Below are positions 10,499-18,184 of a DNA stretch of 64,000 bases, piece by piece (the first letter of the stretch is position 1; each line of letters begins with the position of its first letter). Location of the stretch: NCBI RefSeq assembly GCF_014779595.1, contig NZ_JACXZT010000001.1:124001-188000 (forward strand), written 5' to 3'. The translations under genes and the position numbers were made by a program. The stretch comes from Halomonas sp. ML-15. Lineage in GTDB: Bacteria > Pseudomonadota > Gammaproteobacteria > Pseudomonadales > Halomonadaceae. Under the pieces are notes generated by a model. It saw nothing but the letters and a program-made list of their open reading frames with translations, did no database searches and was not told the DNA's origin.

Positions 10499-11371
10499 AT
10501 GTCGATTGTGATGCGGACTCGACGCACTCTTTCAGTCACCGCGCTAGTCATCCCGGTACTACTTGGCGGTTGCGCCCTCCTGCAGGGAGAGCCCGAGCCG
10601 CCGCCAGAGCCACCGCTTACCCATGCCCAGTTCGAATCCCGGGTCTCGCAGCTGGAGCAGCAGCTCGGCGCACGCTGCGATATCCAGCAGCAGCTACTGA
10701 CTCAGCACGGCGATGATACCCGCCGCTTGACTGCCGATGTTCGAGAAGTGGGCAGCCTGATTCGTCATCTGCAGGGCGAGATCGAACTCCTGTCCGATGA
10801 CCCGGTGGTGATTCCGGCGCAGTGTGACGAGGATGCCGACAGTCCGCTGCAGAACAAGGAGGTGTTAGGCCGCAGCGAGTGGATCGGCTTGCCGGACGTG
10901 GGCACCTACCTCAAGGCGCGGGTCGATTCAGGCGCCAATACCTCATCACTGTCAGCCACCGACATTACCCGCTTCGAGCGTGATGGCGACACCTGGGTGC
11001 GTTTCCGGCTGGCACTCGACGATGATGCCGTGGTCGTCGACCAGGTTCGCGACGAGTGGATCGAGGCCCCGGTAGTAAGACGTGTGCGCATTCTACAAGC
11101 GGCTGGTGAGGAGTCGCGGCCGGTGGTGAGCTTGCTGATGACGCTGGGGCCGATTCGCGAACAGGTCGAGTTCACGCTTAACGACCGTAGCCATCTTAAC
11201 TACCCTGTACTGTTGGGGCGGCGCTTCATGATGGATATCGCCATGATCGATGTCGCCGAAACCTACCTTCATCCGCGGCCCGAGTTCCCGGGCGGCCGGC
11301 CGTCAGACGAGGCCAGCGAAGATGAAGCCACGGACGATGATGAAAACGAAGCCAACGGCAGTGAGTCCTGA
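10499..11371 (+). CDS. Retropepsin-like aspartic protease lipoprotein (PF05618, RimK-linked 'zinc protease' family)
   Basis: Predicted outer-envelope lipoprotein of 290 aa. The signal peptide ends in LLGGC (Cys25). A proline-rich and coiled-coil linker (about 30-100) precedes a retropepsin-type domain with the catalytic motif VDSGANTSSL (Asp143) and the conserved FTLNDRSHLNYPVLLGRRFM. The last 30 residues are highly acidic. Database names call this family ATP-dependent zinc protease, but the visible motif is that of an aspartyl protease. It starts a three-gene operon with a membrane transglutaminase-like protein and an ATP-grasp ligase, a combination known from comparative genomics of amidoligases. 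The substrate is unknown. Confidence 0.88.
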   Translation: MSIVMRTRRTLSVTALVIPVLLGGCALLQGEPEPPPEPPLTHAQFESRVSQLEQQLGARCDIQQQLLTQHGDDTRRLTADVREVGSLIRHLQGEIELLSDDPVVIPAQCDEDADSPLQNKEVLGRSEWIGLPDVGTYLKARVDSGANTSSLSATDITRFERDGDTWVRFRLALDDDAVVVDQVRDEWIEAPVVRRVRILQAAGEESRPVVSLLMTLGPIREQVEFTLNDRSHLNYPVLLGRRFMMDIAMIDVAETYLHPRPEFPGGRPSDEASEDEATDDDENEANGSES

Positions 11372-11425
11372 TCCGCTGTCGTCGCTGATTGGGCCCTGAG
11401 CCTCTTCGTTTTACAAGGAATTACC

Positions 11426-12928
11426 ATGTCACGCCTGCCCTTCTATCTCATTGTCGGCGCTTTGATGATTGCCGGTATTGCCCTTAGTGTGCATCGCCAC
11501 GTGCAGTTCGAGGTGCCGTGGACACCCGGTGAGCAGCGTCAGGTCTGGGAAATCGAGACCCAGGTCAACTTCACCGCCGAGGGTGGACCGGCAATGGTCG
11601 ACATGGCCCTGCCCTCGCATCAACAGGGCTACCGGGTGTTGACCGAGAACACGGCCTCCCCGGGGTATGGCCTGTCGTTCCTCGAGGATGAGCGCGGCCG
11701 ACGCGCTCAGTGGTCGGTCCGCGAGGCTGCCGGCAGTCAGCTGCTCTACTACTCCGTTCAGCTGCTGGTGGCTCCGGATGCCCGCCCTCCTCAGTCACAG
11801 CGCCCCGAGCTTCAGGAGGTCGTCTGGGAGCGTCCCTATGACACCGCCGCCAGTCAGGTCATCGAACGCGCCTGGCAGCGCTCCGCGACCCCCTTTACTT
11901 TCGCTCGCGAGTTGATCCGCGACTTCAACGACGACCGTCAGGGTGAGAACGCCCGCTTGCTGCTTAATCAGTTCGATCGCGCGCCCCTGTTGGTACGGTT
12001 GTTGAACGAGGCAGGCGTTCACGCTCGCGTGGTCAGCGGACTGATGCTCGAGGATGGACGACGGCGGCAGAGTCTTTCCAGTTGGGTGCAGGTGTTCGAT
12101 GAGGATCGCTGGTCGCTGTTCAACCCCATGACCGGTGAGCAGGGCCGCCCGGACAACTTGCTGCTGTGGGAAGACAGCGATCAGGCGGTGCTCGAAGTCC
12201 AGGGTGGCAGCAACTCGCGGATCAGCTTCTCGATGATTCAGCACAATCAGCCTGCCGCCGCCGCGGTGCGCAACCAGCTGGCCAACGACACCCTGATCAA
12301 CTTCTCGATCCACAGCCTGCCGCTCGAAGAGCAAGCCCTGTTTCAGACCATCCTGCTGATCCCCATCGGCGCGCTGGTGGTGGTACTGTTGCGAGTATTC
12401 ATTGGCATCAAGACCTCAGGTACCTTCATGCCGGTACTGATCGCCCTGGCGTTCATACAGACCACGCTGATGACCGGCCTGATCGGCTTTCTGCTGATTG
12501 TGGCGGTGGGGCTAGTGATCCGCAGCTATTTATCGTATCTCAATCTACTGCTGGTGGCGCGAGTGTCGGCGGTGATCATCACGGTCATCGCCATCATCTC
12601 GATCTTCTCGGTACTCTCTTATCGCTTCGGCCTCAACGCCGGGCTGACGATCACCTTCTTCCCGATGATCATCCTGTCATGGACCATCGAGCGGATGTCG
12701 ATCCTGTGGGAGGAGGAAGGCCCCAAGGAGGTGCTGATTCAGGGCGGCGGTAGCCTGTTGACTGCGGTGCTGGCCTACTTGGCCATGAACAATCCCTGGG
12801 TGCGCCATATCACCTTCAACTTCCTGGGCGTGCAGATGATCCTGATGTCGCTGATCCTGCTGCTGGGCAACTATACCGGCTATCGACTGCTGGAATTGCG
12901 GCGTTTCAAGCCGGTCACGGAGGATTGA
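11426..12928 (+). CDS. Inactive transglutaminase-like domain fused to a 7-TM membrane domain
   Basis: This 500-aa inner-membrane protein has one N-terminal anchor (about 5-22), a periplasmic region to about 300 containing a transglutaminase-like fold, and a multi-helix C-terminal membrane domain (7TM_transglut type) to about 490. The transglutaminase core has lost its triad: the Cys position reads LLLNQFDRAPL, the usual HAWVEV is SSWVQVF (Ser219), and the usual DPT is NPMTG (Asn233). It is therefore probably a peptide-binding rather than catalytic domain. It sits between the protease-like lipoprotein and the ATP-grasp gene, ending four bases before the latter. Function inferred only from context. 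Confidence 0.88.
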   Translation: MSRLPFYLIVGALMIAGIALSVHRHVQFEVPWTPGEQRQVWEIETQVNFTAEGGPAMVDMALPSHQQGYRVLTENTASPGYGLSFLEDERGRRAQWSVREAAGSQLLYYSVQLLVAPDARPPQSQRPELQEVVWERPYDTAASQVIERAWQRSATPFTFARELIRDFNDDRQGENARLLLNQFDRAPLLVRLLNEAGVHARVVSGLMLEDGRRRQSLSSWVQVFDEDRWSLFNPMTGEQGRPDNLLLWEDSDQAVLEVQGGSNSRISFSMIQHNQPAAAAVRNQLANDTLINFSIHSLPLEEQALFQTILLIPIGALVVVLLRVFIGIKTSGTFMPVLIALAFIQTTLMTGLIGFLLIVAVGLVIRSYLSYLNLLLVARVSAVIITVIAIISIFSVLSYRFGLNAGLTITFFPMIILSWTIERMSILWEEEGPKEVLIQGGGSLLTAVLAYLAMNNPWVRHITFNFLGVQMILMSLILLLGNYTGYRLLELRRFKPVTED

Positions 12929-12932
12929 GCGA

Positions 12933-13913
12933 ATGTGGACCACCCCGGGACGACTCAAGGCCAAGGGCATCGTCGGTATGAATCGGCGCAATATTCGCTA
13001 TATCGGGCGCTATAACGATCGTCGCCTCTATCCGCTGGTGGATGACAAGCTCAAGACCAAGCTGCTGGCCACGGAGTACGGTATCACCACGCCGGCGCTT
13101 ATCGGCACCATCAAGAGCCAATTCGAGGTCAAGGGGGTGGCGACCATGGTCGCCCCCTACCCTGGCTTCGTGATCAAGCCGGCCAAGGGCAGCGGCGGCA
13201 AGGGCATTCTGGTCATCGAGCATGTCGAGGGCGACAGCTATATCAAGCCCAGCGGCGTGCGTCTGGGGCGTGAAGATCTTGAGCGGCATGTCTCCAACAT
13301 TCTTTCAGGGCTCTACTCGCTGGGCGGTTCACCGGATGTGGCCGTCGTCGAGGCGCTGATCAACTTCGATGAATCGCTGTCGGCATACACCTACGAGGGC
13401 GTGCCGGATATTCGCGTCATCATCTTCCAGGGCTACCCGGTGATGGCCATGATGCGACTGTCCACGGCCGCCTCCGACGGCAAGGCCAACCTCCACCAGG
13501 GGGCCGTTGGTGTGGGGATCGATATTGCCACCGGCGGTGCGGTGCGCGGCGTGCAGTTCGATCGCACCCGCGCCGATCATCCAGACACCGGGCATGAACT
13601 CGCTAGCCTGAAGATCCCTGATTGGCAGACCCTGCTCACCCTCGCCGCCGGGTGCTACGAGATGACCCGGCTCGGTTACCTTGGCACCGATATGGTGCTC
13701 GACCGTGACCATGGCCCCATGCTGCTGGAGCTCAATGCCCGCCCTGGGCTAGCCATTCAGATGGCCAACGGTGAAGGACTTCGTCCGCGACTCGATCTCA
13801 TCGAGCGTCAGCCGCCGGATGTGGGCGTCGAGGAGCGAGTGCTGTTTGCCCAGCGGCATTTTGCGCGTCAAAGCGAGCTGCAGGTAGCCGAGCAAATCCC
13901 CTGCCCTGCCTGA
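12933..13913 (+). CDS. Alpha-L-glutamate ligase-like ATP-grasp protein
   Basis: ATP-grasp ligase of the RimK-related PF14397 group, 326 aa, cytoplasmic. Motifs seen: FVIKPAKGSGGKGILVIE (nucleotide-binding loop), PDIRVIIFQGYPVMAMMRLST, NLHQGAVGVGIDIATG and the metal-binding LLELNARPGL. Such enzymes join an amino acid to a carboxylate through an acyl phosphate; the actual substrates here are unknown. Tight spacing with the upstream membrane gene shows co-translation. The last 25 residues are not family-typical. Family assignment is strong, chemistry only by analogy. Confidence 0.9.
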   Translation: MWTTPGRLKAKGIVGMNRRNIRYIGRYNDRRLYPLVDDKLKTKLLATEYGITTPALIGTIKSQFEVKGVATMVAPYPGFVIKPAKGSGGKGILVIEHVEGDSYIKPSGVRLGREDLERHVSNILSGLYSLGGSPDVAVVEALINFDESLSAYTYEGVPDIRVIIFQGYPVMAMMRLSTAASDGKANLHQGAVGVGIDIATGGAVRGVQFDRTRADHPDTGHELASLKIPDWQTLLTLAAGCYEMTRLGYLGTDMVLDRDHGPMLLELNARPGLAIQMANGEGLRPRLDLIERQPPDVGVEERVLFAQRHFARQSELQVAEQIPCPA

Positions 13914-13972
13914 GTGGCTGCCGGCGGCCTTGCCGCGTAGAATAAAGCGTTCATTGAATAATCAGGCCTATC

Positions 13973-14410
13973 ATGTCCGACGCCAGTTCACTGATTCTCC
14001 AGGCGGAACAGCAGTGCCAGCACCGCGGCGTGCGTTTTACGCCGATTCGACGTCGCGTGCTCGAAATGATCGCCAGTGCCGATGGCGGTCTGAAAGCCTA
14101 CGACCTGCTCGACGAGTTAGCCGTTGAGCACGCCTCGGCGCGCCCGCCGACCATCTATCGGGCGCTCGATTTTCTTATCGAGCAGGGGTTGGTCCATCGC
14201 ATCGAGTCGCTCAACTCCTATGTCGCCTGTCCTTGTCCGGAACACGCCCACGGCTTTCAGCTACTGATCTGCCGTGTCTGCGGACGCGTCGAGGAGCTGC
14301 ATCTCGACGACGTCAATGCGCAGCTGGCCAGTCGCGCCAGGAGTCTGGGCTTTCGCGTCGAACGTCAGACCATCGAGTTACTGGGTACCTGTGAGGGGTG
14401 TGCCACATGA
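13973..14410 (+). CDS. zur: Fur-family zinc uptake regulator Zur
   Basis: Predicted zinc-responsive repressor of 145 aa. N-terminal winged helix with FTPIRRRVLEMIASADGGLKAYDLLDEL and the recognition segment RPPTIYRALDFLIEQGLVHRIES. The following NSYVACPCPEHAHGFQLLICRVCGRVEEL and the C-terminal CEGC supply the structural and regulatory zinc ligands, a pattern closer to Zur than to Fur or PerR. It overlaps hisI by four bases (ATGA), so zur and hisI are one transcription unit. Zinc-uptake genes (znuABC) are not present in the window. Confidence 0.88.
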   Translation: MSDASSLILQAEQQCQHRGVRFTPIRRRVLEMIASADGGLKAYDLLDELAVEHASARPPTIYRALDFLIEQGLVHRIESLNSYVACPCPEHAHGFQLLICRVCGRVEELHLDDVNAQLASRARSLGFRVERQTIELLGTCEGCAT

Positions 14411-14847
14411 GCGAGCTATTCAAGCAACTCGAGCGCGCCGAGGTTGGCGATGATATCAACCTCGAGATGCTGCTCGCTGCGATCAAGTGGAACCACGACG
14501 GTCTGATACCCGCCATCGCTCAGCAGCATGACAGCGGTGACGTGCTGATGATGGCCTGGATGAACGAAACGGCGCTGCGTGAGTCACTCGCCACGCATCG
14601 GGTCTGCTACTGGTCGCGCTCGCGTGGCAAGCTGTGGCGCAAGGGCGAATCGTCCGGCCAGCAGCAGCAGCTGGTGAGTGCGGCACTGGATTGCGACGGC
14701 GATACCCTGCTGCTGCAGGTGGATCAGACCGGCCCGGCCTGTCATACCGGTCGACGCGGCTGTTTCTACGTTGCCGTCGATGCCGAGCGTGCGCGGATCA
14801 CCAGTGCGCCTCTGATCGAACCTGACAGCCTCTACGCCCAGCGTTGA
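14407..14847 (+). CDS. hisI: Phosphoribosyl-AMP cyclohydrolase
   Basis: Opens the purine ring of phosphoribosyl-AMP, the third step of histidine synthesis. It has no HisE domain. All three zinc-ligand cysteines are present (Cys96, Cys112, Cys119 in the C-x15-C-x6-C arrangement), and [16 protein letters not shown] is the family signature. The 146-aa protein has an N-terminal extension of about 25 residues. The ATG overlapping the zur stop is preferred over the in-frame ATG at 14398. Being translationally coupled to zur and away from other his genes, it may be a zinc-linked paralogue, although its metal ligands look normal. Confidence 0.92.
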   Translation: MSELFKQLERAEVGDDINLEMLLAAIKWNHDGLIPAIAQQHDSGDVLMMAWMNETALRESLATHRVCYWSRSRGKLWRKGESSGQQQQLVSAALDCDGDTLLLQVDQTGPACHTGRRGCFYVAVDAERARITSAPLIEPDSLYAQR

Positions 14848-14849
14848 CC

Positions 14850-15206
14850 ATGGGCGGTTTGAGCCTGCCAAGACGTCTCATCAAAAGCCTCATGGCGGCT
14901 CTTGGCTGGGTACTCGGGGGCGTGCTGCTGGTCTTGATCAAGCTCTACCAGTGGCTGATCAGCCCCCTCCTCGGCCAGCGCTGCCGCTTCTGGCCGAGCT
15001 GTTCGCACTACACCCACGAAGCGGTCAAGGTACACGGCCCGGCCAAGGGCGGTTGGCTGGGGCTCAAGCGTATCGTCAAATGCCATCCGGGCCACCCTGG
15101 AGGGATCGACCCGGTTCCTGGTGGGCCCAGCGAGAGGCTCTGCCAGGACGACCCCGAGTGCCCTGAATTCGTTGCTCCCGAGCGAGAGACGCCAAGGCAA
15201 CCGTAG
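14850..15206 (+). CDS. yidD: Membrane protein insertion efficiency factor YidD
   Basis: Small amphipathic, membrane-associated protein that assists YidC/Sec-dependent insertion. The family pattern is complete: [26 protein letters not shown], then [29 protein letters not shown]. The N-terminal 30 residues form an amphipathic or membrane helix. yidD usually sits in the rpmH-rnpA-yidD-yidC cluster, so its position behind zur-hisI is atypical. I use the ATG at 14850 (118 aa), two bases after the hisI stop; a TTG at 14844 is also in frame. Confidence 0.93.
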   Translation: MGGLSLPRRLIKSLMAALGWVLGGVLLVLIKLYQWLISPLLGQRCRFWPSCSHYTHEAVKVHGPAKGGWLGLKRIVKCHPGHPGGIDPVPGGPSERLCQDDPECPEFVAPERETPRQP

Positions 15207-15279
15207 TAGCGGACTACCACCTGCCTCGCGGGTGGGCGTGCCAGACTGGTGCTGCATCCATCATGACGAGGATCACGCC

Positions 15280-15864
15280 ATGTCTGCCAAGACGATACTG
15301 ATGCTATGCGGCGATTTCGCCGAAGATTACGAAACCATGGTGCCCTTCCAGGCCCTCAAGGCCGTAGGTCATCGCGTCGATGCGGTATGCCCGGACAAAC
15401 AGGCTGGCGACAGCATCGCCACCGCGATTCATGACTTCGAGGGCGACCAGACCTATACCGAGAAGCCTGGCCACCGATTCTCACTCAACGCCAGTTTCGC
15501 CGAGATCGATCCGGCGCACTACGATGCGCTGGTGATTCCCGGGGGGCGAGCGCCGGAGTATCTGCGGCTCGATGACCGGGTGCTCGAGATCGTTCGCCAC
15601 TTCTTCGCTACCAACAAGCCGGTCGCCGCCGTCTGTCATGGCGCGCAGCTACTGGCCGCGGCAAGGGTGCTCGAGGGACGTCGCTGCTCGGCGTACCCTG
15701 CCTGCCGACCGGAGGTAGAGCTCGCCGGTGGTCGCTATGCCGATATTGCCGTGGATGACGCCATTACCGAGGGCAACCTGGTCAGCGCCCCGGCCTGGCC
15801 GGCACACCCGGCCTGGATCGGCCAGTTTCTGACCCTGCTTGGGACTCGCATCACTCACGAATGA
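15280..15864 (+). CDS. DJ-1/PfpI family protein
   Basis: A 194-aa single-domain protein of the DJ-1/ThiJ/PfpI superfamily. The nucleophilic Cys119 is in the elbow [15 protein letters not shown], and an acidic partner lies in GDFAEDYE near residue 15. Members act as glyoxalases, deglycases, chaperones or peptidases, and the sequence does not choose between them. The ATG at 15280 is preceded by a GAGGA-like site; the in-frame upstream extension overlaps the end of yidD and lacks family similarity. A strong hairpin follows the gene. Confidence 0.9.
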   Translation: MSAKTILMLCGDFAEDYETMVPFQALKAVGHRVDAVCPDKQAGDSIATAIHDFEGDQTYTEKPGHRFSLNASFAEIDPAHYDALVIPGGRAPEYLRLDDRVLEIVRHFFATNKPVAAVCHGAQLLAAARVLEGRRCSAYPACRPEVELAGGRYADIAVDDAITEGNLVSAPAWPAHPAWIGQFLTLLGTRITHE

Positions 15865-15873
15865 GCGCCGTTC

Positions 15874-15904
15874 GGCGCCGTCGACTCGTCGAGGCGACGG
15901 CGCC
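15874..15904 (+). terminator. Hairpin after the DJ-1 gene
   Basis: Stem GGCGCCGTCG/CGACGGCGCC of 10 bp with an 11-base loop. There is no U-tract on the plus strand, so it is a weak intrinsic terminator or an mRNA 3'-end stabiliser. Confidence 0.5.
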
Positions 15905-15962
15905 AAGCTATGCTACGAAGATGGATAGCATTCGTTCACACTGAGTGGCGAGGAGAACAACG

Positions 15963-16328
15963 ATGTGCAGGCTCTTCGTGGGCGCCGATCCCGGCCTGTG
16001 GGAAGCACAAACCCGCTCCATGCGTCTTGATGGCATGTGTACCAGCGTACGCCTTGAAAGCTTCTTCTGGGGCGTGCTGGAAGAGATCGGCAGGCGCGAT
16101 GGACTGACGCTCGGTCAACTGCTGACGCGCCTGGCGAGAGAGTCCAGCGAAGCGGGCCACGACCTCGATAATTTCGCCTCTTTCCTGCGTGTCTGCTGCG
16201 CCCGCTATCAGGCACTGCAGCTCAGCGGAGAGATCCCGGCGGACGCGGCAACACCTATTGCCGCGCTGGATGCCGCGGCGATTCTGGCCCGGGAGGGGCG
16301 CCGTCACGCGCACCCGCTGACAGCCTAG
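15963..16328 (+). CDS. Ribbon-helix-helix domain protein
   Basis: A 121-aa protein with an RHH-type segment: MRLDGMCTSVRLESFFWGVLEEIGRRDGLTLGQLLTRL is the expected strand-helix-helix of the RHH_4 family (PF13467), followed by a Cys-rich helix FLRVCCARYQAL. RHH_4 proteins are small chromosomal proteins, presumed DNA binding but with no assigned regulon. GAGGAG at 15951-15956 fixes the ATG at 15963 rather than 15945. It stands alone between a DJ-1 gene and the opposing sufE. Confidence 0.8.
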   Translation: MCRLFVGADPGLWEAQTRSMRLDGMCTSVRLESFFWGVLEEIGRRDGLTLGQLLTRLARESSEAGHDLDNFASFLRVCCARYQALQLSGEIPADAATPIAALDAAAILAREGRRHAHPLTA

Positions 16329-16353
16329 CCACAGCGCTATAGGTGATATGCGG

Positions 16354-16782
16354 TTATGCCGCCTCGCGCCGGGCGACCTCGTAGATTCGCGTCAGCATGG
16401 CGTGCAGCCCGTTGCTGCGGGTTGGCGACAAGTGCTTGTCGAGTCCCAGTGCCTCGAAAAAACTCGGCTCGGTAGCGACGATCTCCTGGGGCGAGCGATC
16501 GTTGTAGATCCGCATCAGCACTGCGATGAGTCCTGAGACGATGGCAGCGTCAGAGGTGGCGTTGAAGTGCAGGCGTTCGCTGTCTCGGGTGTGATGCATC
16601 CAGACATTGGACTGGCAGCCCTCGATCTTGTTGTCGGGGGTCTTCAGCTCATCAGGGAAGTCCGGCAGCTGCTTGCCCATATCGATGATGTACTGGTAGC
16701 GATCCATCCAGTTGTCGAACATCGCGAACTCATCGACGAGTTCCTGTTGCGCGGCCTGGGGCGTCGGTTCCTGCGCGGGCAT
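16354..16782 (-). CDS. sufE: Cysteine desulfuration protein SufE
   Basis: Accepts persulfide sulfur from a SufS-type cysteine desulfurase and passes it on for Fe-S cluster building. The acceptor is Cys56 in the invariant NKIEGCQSNVW motif, and SDAAIVSGLIAVLMRIYNDRSP is the other family block. 142 aa, full length. No sufS is in the window; sufE is separated by nine bases from the upstream recombinase gene on the same strand, which suggests shared transcription. Confidence 0.94.
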   Translation of the reverse strand: MPAQEPTPQAAQQELVDEFAMFDNWMDRYQYIIDMGKQLPDFPDELKTPDNKIEGCQSNVWMHHTRDSERLHFNATSDAAIVSGLIAVLMRIYNDRSPQEIVATEPSFFEALGLDKHLSPTRSNGLHAMLTRIYEVARREAA

Positions 16783-16791
16783 GGTATCTCC

Positions 16792-17973
16792 TCAATCTCG
16801 GTTGTCACCATTATACCGATCCTCGACCGCTGCTGTCCGCCCCTGCGGCAACGCGTGGCGCGCCGCCTGGCGATGCCACTCCTCGGCCTCGGCGTGCAGG
16901 TAGCGCGCCGTGGTGTCCAGTCGAGCATGACGGGCGGTGAGTGCCAGGTAGCGCAGCTCGACACCCTGCTGGGCCTGGTGCGTCAGTGCCGTATGGCGCA
17001 GCCAGTGCGGCGACGCCTTGCGCAGTCGCGGGGCCATGTCCCGCAGTCGTCGGGGCTGTCCGCCCTCCTCCTCCAGCGCGTCTGCGCCGGCAGCGAAGGC
17101 CTGCTTGATCAGCCGGTAGAGCTGATTGGCGCCCAGCGGTCGCTGCCCATCGAGCCCACGCAGCAGCGCACCCGGCTCTCCCGCCATGGGCATGGCCGCC
17201 AACCCGAGGGCCTGGCGCCACTCGGCGAGTAGTTCGCAAGCCGCCGGCGGCAAGGGAATCTCGGCCCGTTTGCCGCCCTTGCCGGTCACGCTCCACCACC
17301 AGCGATCCTCGAGGATCATGATGTCCGCCATCTTCGCATCGGCCAGTTCGCCGATACGGGCCGCGGTGAGATAGGCAAAGCCGAACAGCAGACGCCGACG
17401 CTGCCAGACGAAACGCTGTCGAGCAGATGCGCCCTCGTCCAGCGGTCGATTCAGCCAGCCCCACAGCCACTCCCATAGCGGCCGCTCCAGATAGCGCTCG
17501 ATGCGCCCCTGGCGGTTGTCGAGTCGCCGGCGCTTGTCGCGCATCAGGCGAAACGGGTTGTGGTCCACCCAGCCGGCCTCGCGCAGCCAGGCGAACAGCC
17601 CCTGCAGGATGACCAGGCTCTGTCGGCGGCTGGCCGCCGACAGCGGCCCGCGAAACGGACGCCACTCCGGGCTGCTGCGCGGTCGTGGCGCCCCCAGCCA
17701 GTGCGATGCCGGTTGCGGGTCGGCGAGGAACGCATCGAACTCGGCGAGATGGTCGCGGCGCAACTGGTCAAGTCTGAGGTTGCGCTCGCCCAGCCACAGC
17801 AGCAGTCGCTCGGCCTCCTTGCGGTAAGCACGCCAGGTCGCCGGGCTGTGGCGATACTCCTGCAGCCACTCGGCCACTGCCTCGACATCGTTGCTCGCAG
17901 CGATGCGTGACGCCGTCGCGTGTAGCGGCTCGAGGCTGTCTCCGGTGGCTGCGGACCAGGTCATATCATGCAT
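16792..17973 (-). CDS. Tyrosine-type site-specific recombinase
   Basis: Integrase-family recombinase of 393 aa with all catalytic residues: Arg206 (TAARIGEL), Lys232/235 (GKGGKRAE), His323 and Arg326 (SPHWLRHTALTH), His349 (ARHARLD) and the nucleophile Tyr358 (ARYLH). The N-terminal SAM-like core-binding domain covers roughly residues 30-150. There is no adjacent tRNA, excisionase or phage gene. It runs into sufE and is divergent from a KfrA-like gene across a 211-bp AT-rich region. It is not an obvious XerC or XerD, since it is about 90 residues longer. The target site is unknown. Confidence 0.9.
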   Translation of the reverse strand: MHDMTWSAATGDSLEPLHATASRIAASNDVEAVAEWLQEYRHSPATWRAYRKEAERLLLWLGERNLRLDQLRRDHLAEFDAFLADPQPASHWLGAPRPRSSPEWRPFRGPLSAASRRQSLVILQGLFAWLREAGWVDHNPFRLMRDKRRRLDNRQGRIERYLERPLWEWLWGWLNRPLDEGASARQRFVWQRRRLLFGFAYLTAARIGELADAKMADIMILEDRWWWSVTGKGGKRAEIPLPPAACELLAEWRQALGLAAMPMAGEPGALLRGLDGQRPLGANQLYRLIKQAFAAGADALEEEGGQPRRLRDMAPRLRKASPHWLRHTALTHQAQQGVELRYLALTARHARLDTTARYLHAEAEEWHRQAARHALPQGRTAAVEDRYNGDNRD

Positions 17974-18021
17974 CTTGCCCTCTCCCGCCGCGGTGTCGTT
18001 GTAGCGAGTATCTTACCTGCT

Positions 18022-18033
18022 TTGAATATTCAA
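18022..18033. promoter_or_regulatory. Palindrome in the recombinase/kfrA intergenic region
   Basis: TTGAATATTCAA is a perfect 12-bp palindrome. It is embedded in a wider pair of inverted arms TATCTT (18009-18014) and AAGATA (18032-18037). It could be an operator or a recombination site. Confidence 0.4.
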
Positions 18034-18079
18034 GATAAGCCGCGTAATCATGAATTAATATTCGATTCCGTAGTGTAAT

Positions 18080-18094
18080 TTACGTTATACGTAA
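18080..18094. promoter_or_regulatory. Inverted repeat upstream of the kfrA-like gene
   Basis: TTACGT-TAT-ACGTAA, six-base perfect arms around three bases, about 90 bp before the KfrA-like start codon. KfrA proteins of plasmids autorepress through inverted repeats in their own promoter, so this is a candidate operator by analogy. Confidence 0.4.
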
Positions 18095-18184
18095 TACATA
18101 AAACGCTTCCCTTTCACCTGCCATAGCGCTAGGCTGCGGCGTATCGACAGGCGGTTAGTGCGTGCAGGTGGACAGGAGAGCGGG

